From the NCBI RefSeq assembly GCF_000381265.1, contig NZ_KB906267.1, positions 1 through 64,000 of the forward strand: DNA of 64,000 nucleotides. Reading direction: 5' to 3'. The translations under genes and the position numbers were made by a program. Below the pieces are notes generated by a model. That model was not told where the DNA came from and made no database searches. It saw only the letters and a program-made list of their open reading frames with translations. This DNA comes from Curvibacter lanceolatus ATCC 14669. Lineage in GTDB: Bacteria; Pseudomonadota; Gammaproteobacteria; Burkholderiales; Burkholderiaceae_C. Numbering within the stretch: the first letter of the stretch is position 1; the number at the start of each line of letters is the position of its first letter. This document shows positions 39,191 through 47,528 of the stretch, in pieces.

Positions 39191-40690
39191 ATGACCGCCC
39201 CCACCGTCAAGCTGCTGATCAACGGCGAATTCGTCGAATCCAAGACCACCCAGTGGCGCAATGTGGTCAACCCGGCCACCCAAGAGGTGCTGGCCCGCGT
39301 GCCCTTTGCCACGCCCGACGAGATCAACGCCGCCGTGGCCAGCGCCAAGACCGCGTTCAAGACCTGGCGCAAGACGGCCATCGGGGCTCGGGCCCGCATC
39401 TTCCTGAAGTACCAGCAGCTGATCCGCGAGAACATGGCCGAGCTGGCCGCCATCCTGACCGCCGAGCAAGGTAAGACCCTGCCCGACGCCGAGGGCGATG
39501 TGTTCCGTGGCCTGGAGGTGGTGGAGCACGCGGCCGGCATCGGCAACCTGCAGCTGGGCGAACTGGCCAACAACGTGGCCGGTGGCGTGGACACCTACAC
39601 CCTGCTGCAGCCGCTGGGCGTGTGCGCCGGCATCACCCCGTTCAACTTCCCGGCCATGATCCCGCTGTGGATGTTCCCGATGGCGATTGCCACCGGCAAC
39701 ACCTTCATCCTCAAGCCCTCCGAGCAAGACCCGATGGTCACCATGCGCCTGTGCGAGCTGGCCCTGCAGGCCGGCATCCCGGCCGGTGTGCTGAACGTGG
39801 TGCACGGCGGCGAAGAGGTGGTCAACGCGATTTGTGATCACCCCGACATCAAGGCCATCAGCTTCGTGGGCTCGACCAAGGTGGGCACCCATGTGTACAA
39901 CCGGGCCAGCCTGGCCGGCAAGCGGGTGCAGTGCATGATGGGCGCCAAGAACCACGCCATCGTGATGCCCGATGCCAACAAGGAGCAGACCCTGAACGCG
40001 ATTGCCGGTGCCAGCTTCGGCGCCGCCGGCCAGCGCTGCATGGCCCTGTCGGTGGTGGTGCTGGTGGGCGAAGCCCGCCAGTGGGTGAACGACCTGGCCG
40101 ACAAGGCCAAGACCCTGAAGGTCAACGCCGGCACCGAAAAAGGCACCGATGTGGGCCCGCTGGTGTCGTGTGCCGCCCGCGACCGGGTAGAGAGCCTGAT
40201 CGAACGCGGTGTGGCCGACGGCGCCACCCTGGTGCTGGACGGCCGCAAGCCCCTGGTGCCCGGCTTCGAGCAAGGCAACTTCGTGGGCCCGACCATTTTT
40301 GACGGTGTGAAGCCCGGCATGAGCATCTACGACCAGGAGATCTTTGGCCCGGTGCTGTGCCTGGCCGGGGCCGACACCCTGGACGAGGCCATCGAACTGA
40401 TCAACAGCAACCCGAATGGCAACGGCACGGCCATCTTCACGCAAAGCGGTGCTGCGGCGCGCAAGTTCCAGGAAGACATCGACGTGGGCCAGGTGGGCAT
40501 CAACGTGCCGATCCCGGTGCCCGTGCCCATGTTCTCGTTCACCGGCTCGCGCGCCTCCAAGCTGGGCGATCTGGGCCCCTACGGCAAGCAGGTGGTGCTG
40601 TTCTACACCCAGACCAAGACCATCACCGCGCGCTGGTTCGACGACAGCACGGTGAGCCAGGGCGTCAACACCACCATCAGCTTGAAGTGA
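39191..40690 (+). CDS. mmsA: Methylmalonate-semialdehyde dehydrogenase (CoA-acylating)
   Basis: Converts methylmalonate semialdehyde, CoA and NAD+ to propionyl-CoA in valine (and thymine) degradation. The 499-residue product has the ALDH fold with the MmsA-specific blocks [20 protein letters not shown] and [17 protein letters not shown], and the catalytic Cys283 in [11 protein letters not shown]. An AGGAGAC ribosome-binding site precedes the ATG. It heads an operon with an acyl-CoA dehydrogenase and mmsB. Confidence 0.96.
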   Translation: MTAPTVKLLINGEFVESKTTQWRNVVNPATQEVLARVPFATPDEINAAVASAKTAFKTWRKTAIGARARIFLKYQQLIRENMAELAAILTAEQGKTLPDAEGDVFRGLEVVEHAAGIGNLQLGELANNVAGGVDTYTLLQPLGVCAGITPFNFPAMIPLWMFPMAIATGNTFILKPSEQDPMVTMRLCELALQAGIPAGVLNVVHGGEEVVNAICDHPDIKAISFVGSTKVGTHVYNRASLAGKRVQCMMGAKNHAIVMPDANKEQTLNAIAGASFGAAGQRCMALSVVVLVGEARQWVNDLADKAKTLKVNAGTEKGTDVGPLVSCAARDRVESLIERGVADGATLVLDGRKPLVPGFEQGNFVGPTIFDGVKPGMSIYDQEIFGPVLCLAGADTLDEAIELINSNPNGNGTAIFTQSGAAARKFQEDIDVGQVGINVPIPVPVPMFSFTGSRASKLGDLGPYGKQVVLFYTQTKTITARWFDDSTVSQGVNTTISLK

Positions 40691-40713
40691 GACCACCCTG
40701 TTGGAACTTCCTC

Positions 40714-40748
40714 ACAGGAAAACGCCGGGCCGCCCCAAGTTTTCCTGT
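40714..40748. other. Inverted repeat between mmsA and the acyl-CoA dehydrogenase gene
   Basis: ACAGGAAAAC (40714-40723) and GTTTTCCTGT (40739-40748) are perfectly complementary over 10 bases with a 15-base GC-rich loop. It lies 24 bases after the mmsA stop and 44 before the next start. As RNA it would form a stable hairpin that could set transcript ratios; as DNA it could be an operator. Confidence 0.6.
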
Positions 40749-40791
40749 CCCCCTCGGGGTAAAACCGTATTTTGGGTTTTGAAAGTCTTCC

Positions 40792-41952
40792 ATGGATTTT
40801 GAACTGAGCGAAGAGCAGCGCGCTTTCGCGCAAACCGCGCGTGACTTTGCCGAAGCCGAGTTCGCGCCGCACGCGGCGCACTGGGACGAGGCCGGCATCT
40901 TTCCCAAAGAGGCCATCGCCAAGGCCGGTGAGCTGGGCTTTTGCGGCCTTTATGCCCCCGAGGCGGCGGGCGGCTTGGCCCTGCCCCGGCTTGATGCCAC
41001 CCTGGTGTTCGAAGAGATGGCCGCGGTCGACCCGTCCACCACGGCCTTCATCAGCATCCACAACATGGCCACCTGGATGCTGGGCACCTGGGCCACGCCC
41101 GCGGTGCGCGAGCACTGGGGGCCCCTGCTGTGCAGCGGCCAGAAGCTGGCCTCTTACTGCCTGACCGAACCCGGCGCCGGCTCCGACGCCGCCTCGCTCA
41201 AGACACGGGCCGAGCGGGTGGGCTTCGAGTATGTGATCAACGGCGGCAAGGCCTTCATCTCGGGGGCGGGCAGCACCGACGTGCTGGTGCTGATGGCCCG
41301 CACGGGCGGGCCCGGCGCGGGTGGCGTGTCGGCCTTTGTGGTGCCTGCCGATGCCCCAGGCATCAGCTACGGCAAGAAGGAGCACAAGATGGGCTGGAAC
41401 AGCCAGCCCACGCGCACCATCAGCTTTGACAACGTGCGCATCCCCACCGACAACCTGCTGGGCGCCGAGGGCGAGGGCTTCAAGATCGCCATGAAGGGCC
41501 TGGACGGTGGGCGCATCAACATCGCCACCTGTTCGGTCGGTGCGGCCCAGGGGGCCCTGGCCCAGGCCCAGCGCTACATGCAGGAGCGCCAGCAGTTCGG
41601 CAAGCCGATTGCCAGCTTCCAGGCCCTGCAGTTCAAGCTGGCCGACATGGCCACCGAGCTGGTGGCCGCACGCCAGATGGTGCGGCTGGCCGCCTTCAAG
41701 CTCGACACCGGCGCCCCCGACGCCACCACCTACTGCGCCATGGCCAAGCGCTTTGCCACCGATGTGGGCTTCACGGTCTGCAACGAGGCCTTGCAACTGC
41801 ATGGCGGCTACGGCTACATCCGCGAATACCCGCTGGAACGCCTGCTGCGCGACGCCCGGGTGCACCAGATCCTCGAAGGCACCAACGAAATCATGCGCGT
41901 GATCATCTCGCGCCGCATGCTCGACGGCGACGCGCCCGACGCCATCCGCTGA
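40792..41952 (+). CDS. Acyl-CoA dehydrogenase (probably isobutyryl-CoA)
   Basis: A 386-residue FAD enzyme. Family signatures are YCLTEPGAGSDAASLKT, the GGKAFISGAGSTD block and, near the C terminus, QLHGGYGYIREYPLERLLRDARVHQILEGTNEI with the catalytic-base Glu in the EGT segment. Between mmsA and mmsB the expected step is oxidation of isobutyryl-CoA to methacrylyl-CoA, so that substrate is favoured by context. An enoyl-CoA hydratase and 3-hydroxyisobutyryl-CoA hydrolase are not in the window. Confidence 0.93.
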   Translation: MDFELSEEQRAFAQTARDFAEAEFAPHAAHWDEAGIFPKEAIAKAGELGFCGLYAPEAAGGLALPRLDATLVFEEMAAVDPSTTAFISIHNMATWMLGTWATPAVREHWGPLLCSGQKLASYCLTEPGAGSDAASLKTRAERVGFEYVINGGKAFISGAGSTDVLVLMARTGGPGAGGVSAFVVPADAPGISYGKKEHKMGWNSQPTRTISFDNVRIPTDNLLGAEGEGFKIAMKGLDGGRINIATCSVGAAQGALAQAQRYMQERQQFGKPIASFQALQFKLADMATELVAARQMVRLAAFKLDTGAPDATTYCAMAKRFATDVGFTVCNEALQLHGGYGYIREYPLERLLRDARVHQILEGTNEIMRVIISRRMLDGDAPDAIR

Positions 41953-41984
41953 GCCCCCCTTTTTCACCCCAAGGAGACAAGAAC

Positions 41985-42869
41985 ATGAACATCGCCTTCA
42001 TCGGCCTGGGCAACATGGGCGGCCCGATGGCCCTGAACCTGAAGAAAGCCGGCCACGACGTGCAGGCCTTCGACCTGTCCAAGCCCGCCTGCGACAAGTT
42101 TGCGGCAGAGGGTTTGACGATTGCGGCCAGCGCCGCCGAGGCCGTGCGCGGGGCGCAGGCCGTGATCAGCATGCTGCCCGCCAGCCAGCATGTCGAGTCG
42201 CTGTACCTGGGCGAGGCCGGCCTGCTGAAGCTGTTGAGCCCCGGCACGCTGGTGATCGACTGCTCGACCATTGCCGCCGCCAGCGCACAAAAGGTGGCCC
42301 AGGCGGCCACGGCGCTGGGCCTGCCAAGCATTGACGCCCCCGTGTCGGGTGGTACTGGCGGCGCCATTGCTGGCACCTTGACCTTCATGGTGGGCGGCGA
42401 CGATGCGGCGCTGGCCCAGGCCCGGCCCCTGCTCGAAAAAATGGGCGCCAACATCTTCCACGCAGGTGCGGCGGGTGCGGGCCAGACGGCCAAGATTTGC
42501 AACAACATGCTGCTGGGCATCCTGATGATCGGCACCAGCGAGGCCCTGGCCCTGGGCGTGGCCAACGGGCTGGACCCCAAGGTGCTGTCCGAGATCATGC
42601 GGCGCAGCTCGGGCGGCAACTGGGCCCTGGAGAAGTACAACCCCATGCCCGGCGTGATGGACACGGCCCCCGCCTCCAAAGGCTACGCGGGCGGCTTCGG
42701 CACCGACCTGATGCTCAAGGACCTGGGCCTGGCGCAGGAAAACGCCACCGCCGTCAAGGCCAGCACCCCCCTGGGCGGCCTGGCACGCAGCCTGTACGCC
42801 GCCCACAGCCTGGGCGGCCAGGGAGCGCTCGATTTTTCGAGCGTGATCCGGCTGTTCCAGAAGGGCTGA
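41985..42869 (+). CDS. mmsB: 3-hydroxyisobutyrate dehydrogenase
   Basis: Oxidises 3-hydroxyisobutyrate to methylmalonate semialdehyde with NAD+. The 294-residue protein has the Rossmann motif MNIAFIGLGNMGGPMALNL, the substrate motif DAPVSGGTGGAIAGTLTFMVGG, the catalytic Lys in GQTAKICNNMLLGI, and KDLGLA. An AAGGAGA ribosome-binding site supports the start. It supplies the substrate of MmsA, completing the local valine module. Confidence 0.95.
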   Translation: MNIAFIGLGNMGGPMALNLKKAGHDVQAFDLSKPACDKFAAEGLTIAASAAEAVRGAQAVISMLPASQHVESLYLGEAGLLKLLSPGTLVIDCSTIAAASAQKVAQAATALGLPSIDAPVSGGTGGAIAGTLTFMVGGDDAALAQARPLLEKMGANIFHAGAAGAGQTAKICNNMLLGILMIGTSEALALGVANGLDPKVLSEIMRRSSGGNWALEKYNPMPGVMDTAPASKGYAGGFGTDLMLKDLGLAQENATAVKASTPLGGLARSLYAAHSLGGQGALDFSSVIRLFQKG

Positions 42870-42875
42870 CGCGCC

Positions 42876-42895
42876 CGCGGGGGCCCTCCCCCGCG
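42876..42895 (+). terminator. GC-rich hairpin after mmsB
   Basis: CGCGGGGG (42876-42883) and CCCCCGCG (42888-42895) pair perfectly around a 4-base loop, starting 7 bases after the mmsB stop. The position fits a terminator of the mms operon. No T-run follows, so intrinsic activity is uncertain. Confidence 0.5.
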
Positions 42896-42966
42896 CCCCC
42901 CTCCGCCTTCTATCGCCACGGTGCGGGCCACCTCACCCTTGATCGCACAGAGGATCTGGCCCCGTG

Positions 42967-42984
42967 TTTTCCCTAGCGGGAAAA
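42967..42984. promoter_or_regulatory. Palindrome upstream of the AraC-type gene
   Basis: TTTTCCC (42967-42973) and GGGAAAA (42978-42984) pair perfectly around TAGC. It lies 67-84 bases before the GTG start, just upstream of an AT-rich stretch (43008-43030) that probably contains the promoter. Candidate operator; a hairpin is an alternative. Confidence 0.45.
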
Positions 42985-43050
42985 AGAGGTCTTGCGCGCA
43001 GAATTAATTAATATATTCAATATTGACTTGCCTCGCAGACGAGTCTCACC

Positions 43051-44052
43051 GTGCGATCCCACCTTTTCTCCACCGATGCCGACTACGCGCCGCAACAGGC
43101 GGGTTATTGGCATGAGGCGATTTCCCGCTACTTTGGTCATCTCGATGCGCACTGCGACGCGCCGGATGCCTTCGAAGCGCAGATGCAGGCCTATGAGGTG
43201 GGGATGCTGCGCGTGTTCACCATCAGCTCTTCGGGCAATGACATCGAGCGCTCCCCCCGGCACCTGGACGACCACGGCTCGGACTACTACAAGCTGTTGC
43301 TGCAGCTCGAGGGCCGCAGCGAAATCGTCCAACGCGATGACCGCGTGGCCCTTCTGAGCACCGACTGGAGCCTTTACGACCCGCGCCAGCCCTATGTGAT
43401 CCAGAGCCCCGGCCCCTACAGGCACCTGGTGGTGCAGATTCCCCGCGCCAACCTGCAAGGCCTGCCCATACCCAACCTGCACACCTCGCAGATCGCCAAC
43501 CCCCAGATGCAAGGCCTGTTCCGTCTGCTGGCCTCGTTCCTCGAATCGCTCTCCGTGCAACTGCCGCACCTGCCCGAGGCCTGTGCCGCCCCCCTGTCGG
43601 AAACCCTGATCGGCCTGCTGAGCTCCACCCTCGCCTCGCTGCGCCAAAGCCAGGGGGATCACCAGGGCCTGCCCGCCGTGCTGCGCGCCCGTGTCAAGCA
43701 GCATGTGCAGTCCTGCCTGACGGACCCAGGCCTGTCGCTGGATCAGATTGCGCAGCAGATGCGCTGTTCCAAACGCTATTTGCACCGGATCTTTGAAGAA
43801 GAAGGCATCACCCTGGACCGCTACATCTGGCAGAGCCGGTTGGAGCGTTGCAAGGCCGAGCTCGAAGCCCGCCACGACGGCCCCGAACAGGCCGGCGGCA
43901 CCATCTCCGAAATCGCCTTCCGCTGGGGTTTCAACAGCACCGCGCATTTCAGCCGGGTGTTCAAGAGCCGCTATGGCCTGACCCCGCGCGAATGCGCCAG
44001 CCGCGCGCTTCAGCACGGCGCATCCCCTCAGCACTCCACGCAGCACCACTGA
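43051..44052 (+). CDS. AraC-family transcriptional regulator
   Basis: A 333-residue regulator with a GTG start. The N-terminal half (about 40-200) is an AraC-binding-like (FeaR-type) cupin domain. The C-terminal half has two helix-turn-helices: LSLDQIAQQMRCSKRYLHRIF and TISEIAFRWGFNSTAHFSRVF, ending in the family YGLTPRE. It converges with the ten-gene HAAT/GMC operon (93 bases between stops) and is the nearest candidate activator of that operon, or of mms genes upstream. Confidence 0.92.
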   Translation: MRSHLFSTDADYAPQQAGYWHEAISRYFGHLDAHCDAPDAFEAQMQAYEVGMLRVFTISSSGNDIERSPRHLDDHGSDYYKLLLQLEGRSEIVQRDDRVALLSTDWSLYDPRQPYVIQSPGPYRHLVVQIPRANLQGLPIPNLHTSQIANPQMQGLFRLLASFLESLSVQLPHLPEACAAPLSETLIGLLSSTLASLRQSQGDHQGLPAVLRARVKQHVQSCLTDPGLSLDQIAQQMRCSKRYLHRIFEEEGITLDRYIWQSRLERCKAELEARHDGPEQAGGTISEIAFRWGFNSTAHFSRVFKSRYGLTPRECASRALQHGASPQHSTQHH

Positions 44053-44145
44053 GGCCTGCCGCCTCGCGCTCGCGCTGCGCATCGCTCAAAAGCGCCTTCA
44101 TGTTGAATTCAGCCGGAGGCACCCAACGCCAAGGCCTGTGGCTGC

Positions 44146-44874
44146 TCAACCCGCGGCCAGATAGCTGCCATGCAGGATGTCGGGCCGCTCCTGCAGTTCA
44201 GCAGCAGTGCCGGCATAGGCCACCCGCCCCCGCTCCAGCACAAAGGCCTGCTGCGCCACGGCCAGTGCCACGGTGGTGAACTGCTCGATCAGCAGCACCC
44301 CGGCCCCCTGCGCCACCACCTGTTGCAGCACCGCCACCAGGCGCTTGACCACCATCGGTGCCAGCCCCAGCGACAGCTCGTCAACAATCAAAAAACGGGG
44401 CTGCACGATCAAGGCCTGGGCCACGCAGACCATCTGCTTCTGCCCCCCGGAGAGCGCGCGCCCGGGAAGGGCCAGCTTGGGAATCGGTTCCGGGAAGATG
44501 CCCAGCACCTGTTCCAGCGCGGCGGGCAGGCGTGCGCCGGGCAAGGCCGTGGCGGCGGCCAGCAGGTTGTCGCGCACACTCAGATCGCCCAGCACCCGAT
44601 GGCCTTCGGGTACCACCGCAATGCCGGCAGCGCGCACCTGCTCGGCGCGTACTGCCGCCAGCGGCACACCGTCCAGCAGGGTTTGGCCCGCAATCCGGGG
44701 CAGCAGACCGGCCAAGGCCATCACTGTGCTCGATTTGCCTGCCCCATTGGGCCCCACCAGGGCGGTGATCTCTCCGCGCCGCACGGAGAGGCTGACCCCG
44801 TGCAGCACCCGCTTGCCGCCGCGATCCAGCACCAGCTCGTCGAGTTTCAGTTCTTGGGCCGTGGTTGGATTCAT
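44146..44874 (-). CDS. livF: Branched-chain amino acid-type ABC transporter ATPase (LivF-like)
   Basis: A 242-residue ATPase. Walker A GPNGAGKSS, signature LSGGQKQMVCVAQAL, Walker B FLIVDELSLGLAP (the LivF-typical SLGLAP), and the H-loop region LLIEQFTTVALAVA. Its start overlaps the LivG-like stop by 4 bases. Last gene of the ten-gene minus-strand unit. Together with LivG, LivM, LivH and the binding protein it forms a full HAAT importer, a class that also takes aromatic acids, amides and urea besides amino acids. Confidence 0.92.
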   Translation of the reverse strand: MNPTTAQELKLDELVLDRGGKRVLHGVSLSVRRGEITALVGPNGAGKSSTVMALAGLLPRIAGQTLLDGVPLAAVRAEQVRAAGIAVVPEGHRVLGDLSVRDNLLAAATALPGARLPAALEQVLGIFPEPIPKLALPGRALSGGQKQMVCVAQALIVQPRFLIVDELSLGLAPMVVKRLVAVLQQVVAQGAGVLLIEQFTTVALAVAQQAFVLERGRVAYAGTAAELQERPDILHGSYLAAG

Positions 44875-45581
44875 TCCGAAACTCCCAGGTAGGCGGCCTG
44901 GACCGCCGGGTCTTGCAACACTTCGCGTGTGGGCCCGAGGGCGAGCCGCCGGCCAAAGTCCAGCACCAGGGTCTGGCTGCAGGTGGCGGCGATCAGGTCG
45001 ACATCGTGGTCGATCAGCAGCACCTGGGCGCCGCAGAAATCAGGAATGCCACACAGCAGCTCGCGCAAGCGCGCCGCCTCGTGTTCGGTGAGTCCGGCAC
45101 CGGGCTCGTCCAGGAGCAAGAGCCTGGGTTGTCCGACCAGGGCCTTGCCGATCTCGACCAGGCGCCGCTCAAACAGGTTCAGGCGCAAGCCCATCCGGGT
45201 GGCCACCGGCAGCAGGCCGACATAGTCGAGCACCCGGGCCAACTGCTCCAGGCGCGGGCCTGAACCGGCAGGGACATGGTCCAGCACCGCCTGCAGGTTG
45301 TCCCAGACGCTCAGGTCCTCCACCACCTGCTCGGTCTGGAAAGACCGGCGCAGGCCGAAGCGCACCCGTTGCAAGGGGCTCTTTTTCAGCAGATCGCTGC
45401 CGTCCACCCTCACCGTCCCGCTGCGCGGCTGGACCAGGCCGCTGAGCACATTCACCAGGGTGGTCTTGCCCGCCCCGTTGGGCCCGATCAGGCCGCAGAC
45501 CGGCGCATCCAGGGTGGCCGACAGCGCATCGATCGCCCGCACGCCACCGAACTGCACGCAAAGCTTGTCCATCTCGATCAT
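44871..45581 (-). CDS. livG: Branched-chain amino acid-type ABC transporter ATPase (LivG-like)
   Basis: A 236-residue ATPase. Start MIEMDKLCVQFGGVRAIDAL at 45581 overlaps the LivM-like stop by 4 bases. Walker A GPNGAGKTTLVNVLSG, a LivG-type FGLRRSFQTEQVVEDLSVWDN block, Walker B LLLLDEPGAGLTEHE and H-loop LLIDHDVDLI. The signature motif is unusual: the family LSxGxQ segment reads LNLFERRLVEIGKAL rather than LSYGEQR..E.ARAL, so the canonical SG is not present. A long reading frame upstream belongs to another frame of livM. Confidence 0.9.
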   Translation of the reverse strand: MIEMDKLCVQFGGVRAIDALSATLDAPVCGLIGPNGAGKTTLVNVLSGLVQPRSGTVRVDGSDLLKKSPLQRVRFGLRRSFQTEQVVEDLSVWDNLQAVLDHVPAGSGPRLEQLARVLDYVGLLPVATRMGLRLNLFERRLVEIGKALVGQPRLLLLDEPGAGLTEHEAARLRELLCGIPDFCGAQVLLIDHDVDLIAATCSQTLVLDFGRRLALGPTREVLQDPAVQAAYLGVSE

Positions 45582-46642
45582 GCGGTGCCTCCGCGCTGCA
45601 AGCGCCACCGGCCCAGGGCCCCCAGGGCGTCCTGGATCTGGCCGATCACCCCCCCCGGGGCCGTGATCAGCGCGTGCAACAAGGCCGCGCCAAAGACCAT
45701 CTGAGCGACAAAACCGTTCACGCCCCAATCGGTCAGCAGCGAAGGTACCGCCCTCAGCAGCAGGCCGGCCACCAGGGCGCCGCCCCAGTGGTAGGCCCCG
45801 CCCACCACCGTCAGCGCAAACACCATCACCGAGTCGCTCGCACCAAAGCCCCTGCCATCGAGCTGGCCCACTGCACCGGCCAGCAAGGCCCCGCCCACCC
45901 CCGCGCAGAAGCCAGCCAGGCCAAAGGCCCAGGTCTGGTAGAGCAGCACGTTCACCCCCGCCCCCAGGGCCGCGGCCTCGCCCCGCCGGATCAAAGCCCA
46001 GGAGCGGCCAGCCCGGGTGCGCCGGTGCAACTCGATCAAGGCCAGCACGGCAGCCAGCCAGGCGGCGGAGTAGGCCAGGTAGGCGCCATCGCCAGAGGCC
46101 CAACCGGGCCGGGCCATCAACAGGCGTTCGCTGCCCATCATCCGGCCCAGCCATCCGGGGCCGCCATCCGGGAAGCCGATGGCGGTGATCAGCACCTGAA
46201 AGCCGCCCGCCATCATCAAGGTCACCAGGGCCAGGTACAGGCCCTTGAGGCGCAAGGCCGGCAGCCCGGCCAGCATGCCGACCAGGGCGGCGCTCAGCCC
46301 CCCAGCCAGCACGCAAAGTTCAAAGGGCCAATGCCAACCATGGCTGACCCGCAGGGCCACCCAGCCCCCCGCGCCCAGCAGGGCGTATTGGCACAGGCTG
46401 ACCAGGCCCAGTTGCCCATACAGCAGGGCCACGCCCGCCACCGCCGTCGACAGGGCCAGGGCCGAGGTCAGCGTTTTCACCCAATAGGCATTGGCCAGCC
46501 AAGGCAACAGCGCGGCGAGCAGCAGCACCAGTGCCACCATCAGCCACAAAGAGCGGCGGCGCTGAGCGGCCATTTCAGCCAGGGCCAGGCGCACAGCGCC
46601 CAGGTCCGGGCCCGACGACCCGGCAGAGACAACAAGGGACAT
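45578..46642 (-). CDS. livM: Branched-chain amino acid-type ABC transporter permease (LivM-like)
   Basis: A 354-residue inner-membrane subunit with about nine transmembrane helices, starting after a hydrophilic N terminus (LWLMVALVLLLAALLPWLANAYW is helix 1). The LivM pattern includes LLYGQLGLVSLCQYALLGAGGWVA, LRLKGLYLALVTLMMAGGFQ, and the cytoplasmic ALIRRGEAAALGAGVNV contact loop. It starts 3 bases after the LivH stop. Confidence 0.92.
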   Translation of the reverse strand: MSLVVSAGSSGPDLGAVRLALAEMAAQRRRSLWLMVALVLLLAALLPWLANAYWVKTLTSALALSTAVAGVALLYGQLGLVSLCQYALLGAGGWVALRVSHGWHWPFELCVLAGGLSAALVGMLAGLPALRLKGLYLALVTLMMAGGFQVLITAIGFPDGGPGWLGRMMGSERLLMARPGWASGDGAYLAYSAAWLAAVLALIELHRRTRAGRSWALIRRGEAAALGAGVNVLLYQTWAFGLAGFCAGVGGALLAGAVGQLDGRGFGASDSVMVFALTVVGGAYHWGGALVAGLLLRAVPSLLTDWGVNGFVAQMVFGAALLHALITAPGGVIGQIQDALGALGRWRLQRGGTA

Positions 46643-46645
46643 GGA

Positions 46646-47515
46646 TCAAGCCTTGCGAGTGGTGTTGCGAAAGAAAAGACAGGCCAGCAAAGCCACCAGA
46701 AACGGGGTGGCACTGCGGTAGGGGGCGTAGCCGGGCCAGGTGATGGACACCGCCTCCAGCACGCCGATCGCCAGCCCCGCCAGCACGGTGAGGGGCAAGG
46801 AACTGAGCCGGCCCAGGATGGCGGCGGCAAAGGCCGGGATGACCAGAAAGGTCAGCAGGGTGGCCTGCAGGCGCACCATATTGGCCAGCAACAGGCCGCA
46901 GACGCCAGCAAAAGCGCCACTCAACAGCCAGGCCACGCCATCGACCTGCAACACGCGGATGCCCAGCAAGGCGCTGAGTTCGCGGTCATTGGCCAGGGCG
47001 CGCATCTTGAGGCCGATGCGGGTGCGTGACAGCAGCAGCCCGATGCCCAGCATCATCAGGGCCGCCAGCGCCAGGCTGAGCAGGCGCGTGGTGGTCAGGC
47101 GCACATCGCCGATGGCGGTGCTGAACTCCAGCCCACCGGCATCGGTGGGCAGGTTCAGGCGGCGCGGCTGCTCGTCCCAGAGCCAGTCGGTGAGGCCCAT
47201 CACTACCAGGGCAAAGCCCAGGGTGGCGATGCTGCGGATGCTCGGGTCACGGTGCGCCAGGCGCGGGGCCAGCAGTCGCCCATAGCCCAGCGACAGGGCC
47301 ATGGCCGTGGCCACGGCCGCCAGGCAGGCCCAGCTCAGGCCGAGGCCCTGCTGCAGCACCGACCAGGCCACGTAGGCGCCCATGGCCCCGATGGCCCCGA
47401 AGGCAAAGTTCAGCACCCCGGAAGAGCGGTACAGCAGCACCAGGCCCATGCCCGACAGCGCATACACCGCCCCCAGGCCCAGGCCCGAGACCAGAAAAGG
47501 AAGCAAGGTGTCCAA
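46646..47515 (-). CDS. livH: Branched-chain amino acid-type ABC transporter permease (LivH-like)
   Basis: A 289-residue permease. I set the start at the TTG at 47513-47515 (reads MDTLLPFLVSGLGLGAVYAL), because TGGAG lies 6 bases upstream and the conserved LivH N terminus begins here; the longer frame runs back into the binding-protein gene. Typical blocks: GLVLLYRSSGVLNFAFGAIGAMGAYVA, LAHRDPSIRSIATLGFALV, and RTRIGLKMRALANDRELSALLGI. Confidence 0.9.
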   Translation of the reverse strand: MDTLLPFLVSGLGLGAVYALSGMGLVLLYRSSGVLNFAFGAIGAMGAYVAWSVLQQGLGLSWACLAAVATAMALSLGYGRLLAPRLAHRDPSIRSIATLGFALVVMGLTDWLWDEQPRRLNLPTDAGGLEFSTAIGDVRLTTTRLLSLALAALMMLGIGLLLSRTRIGLKMRALANDRELSALLGIRVLQVDGVAWLLSGAFAGVCGLLLANMVRLQATLLTFLVIPAFAAAILGRLSSLPLTVLAGLAIGVLEAVSITWPGYAPYRSATPFLVALLACLFFRNTTRKA

Positions 47516-47528
47516 GCGGCGCTCCAGC

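Noticed and set aside
45274-46316. The long minus-strand frame extending the LivG-like gene upstream into livM
   Set aside because: Upstream part is out-of-frame livM. The LivG start at 45581 gives the normal length and the 4-base overlap expected for coupled genes.
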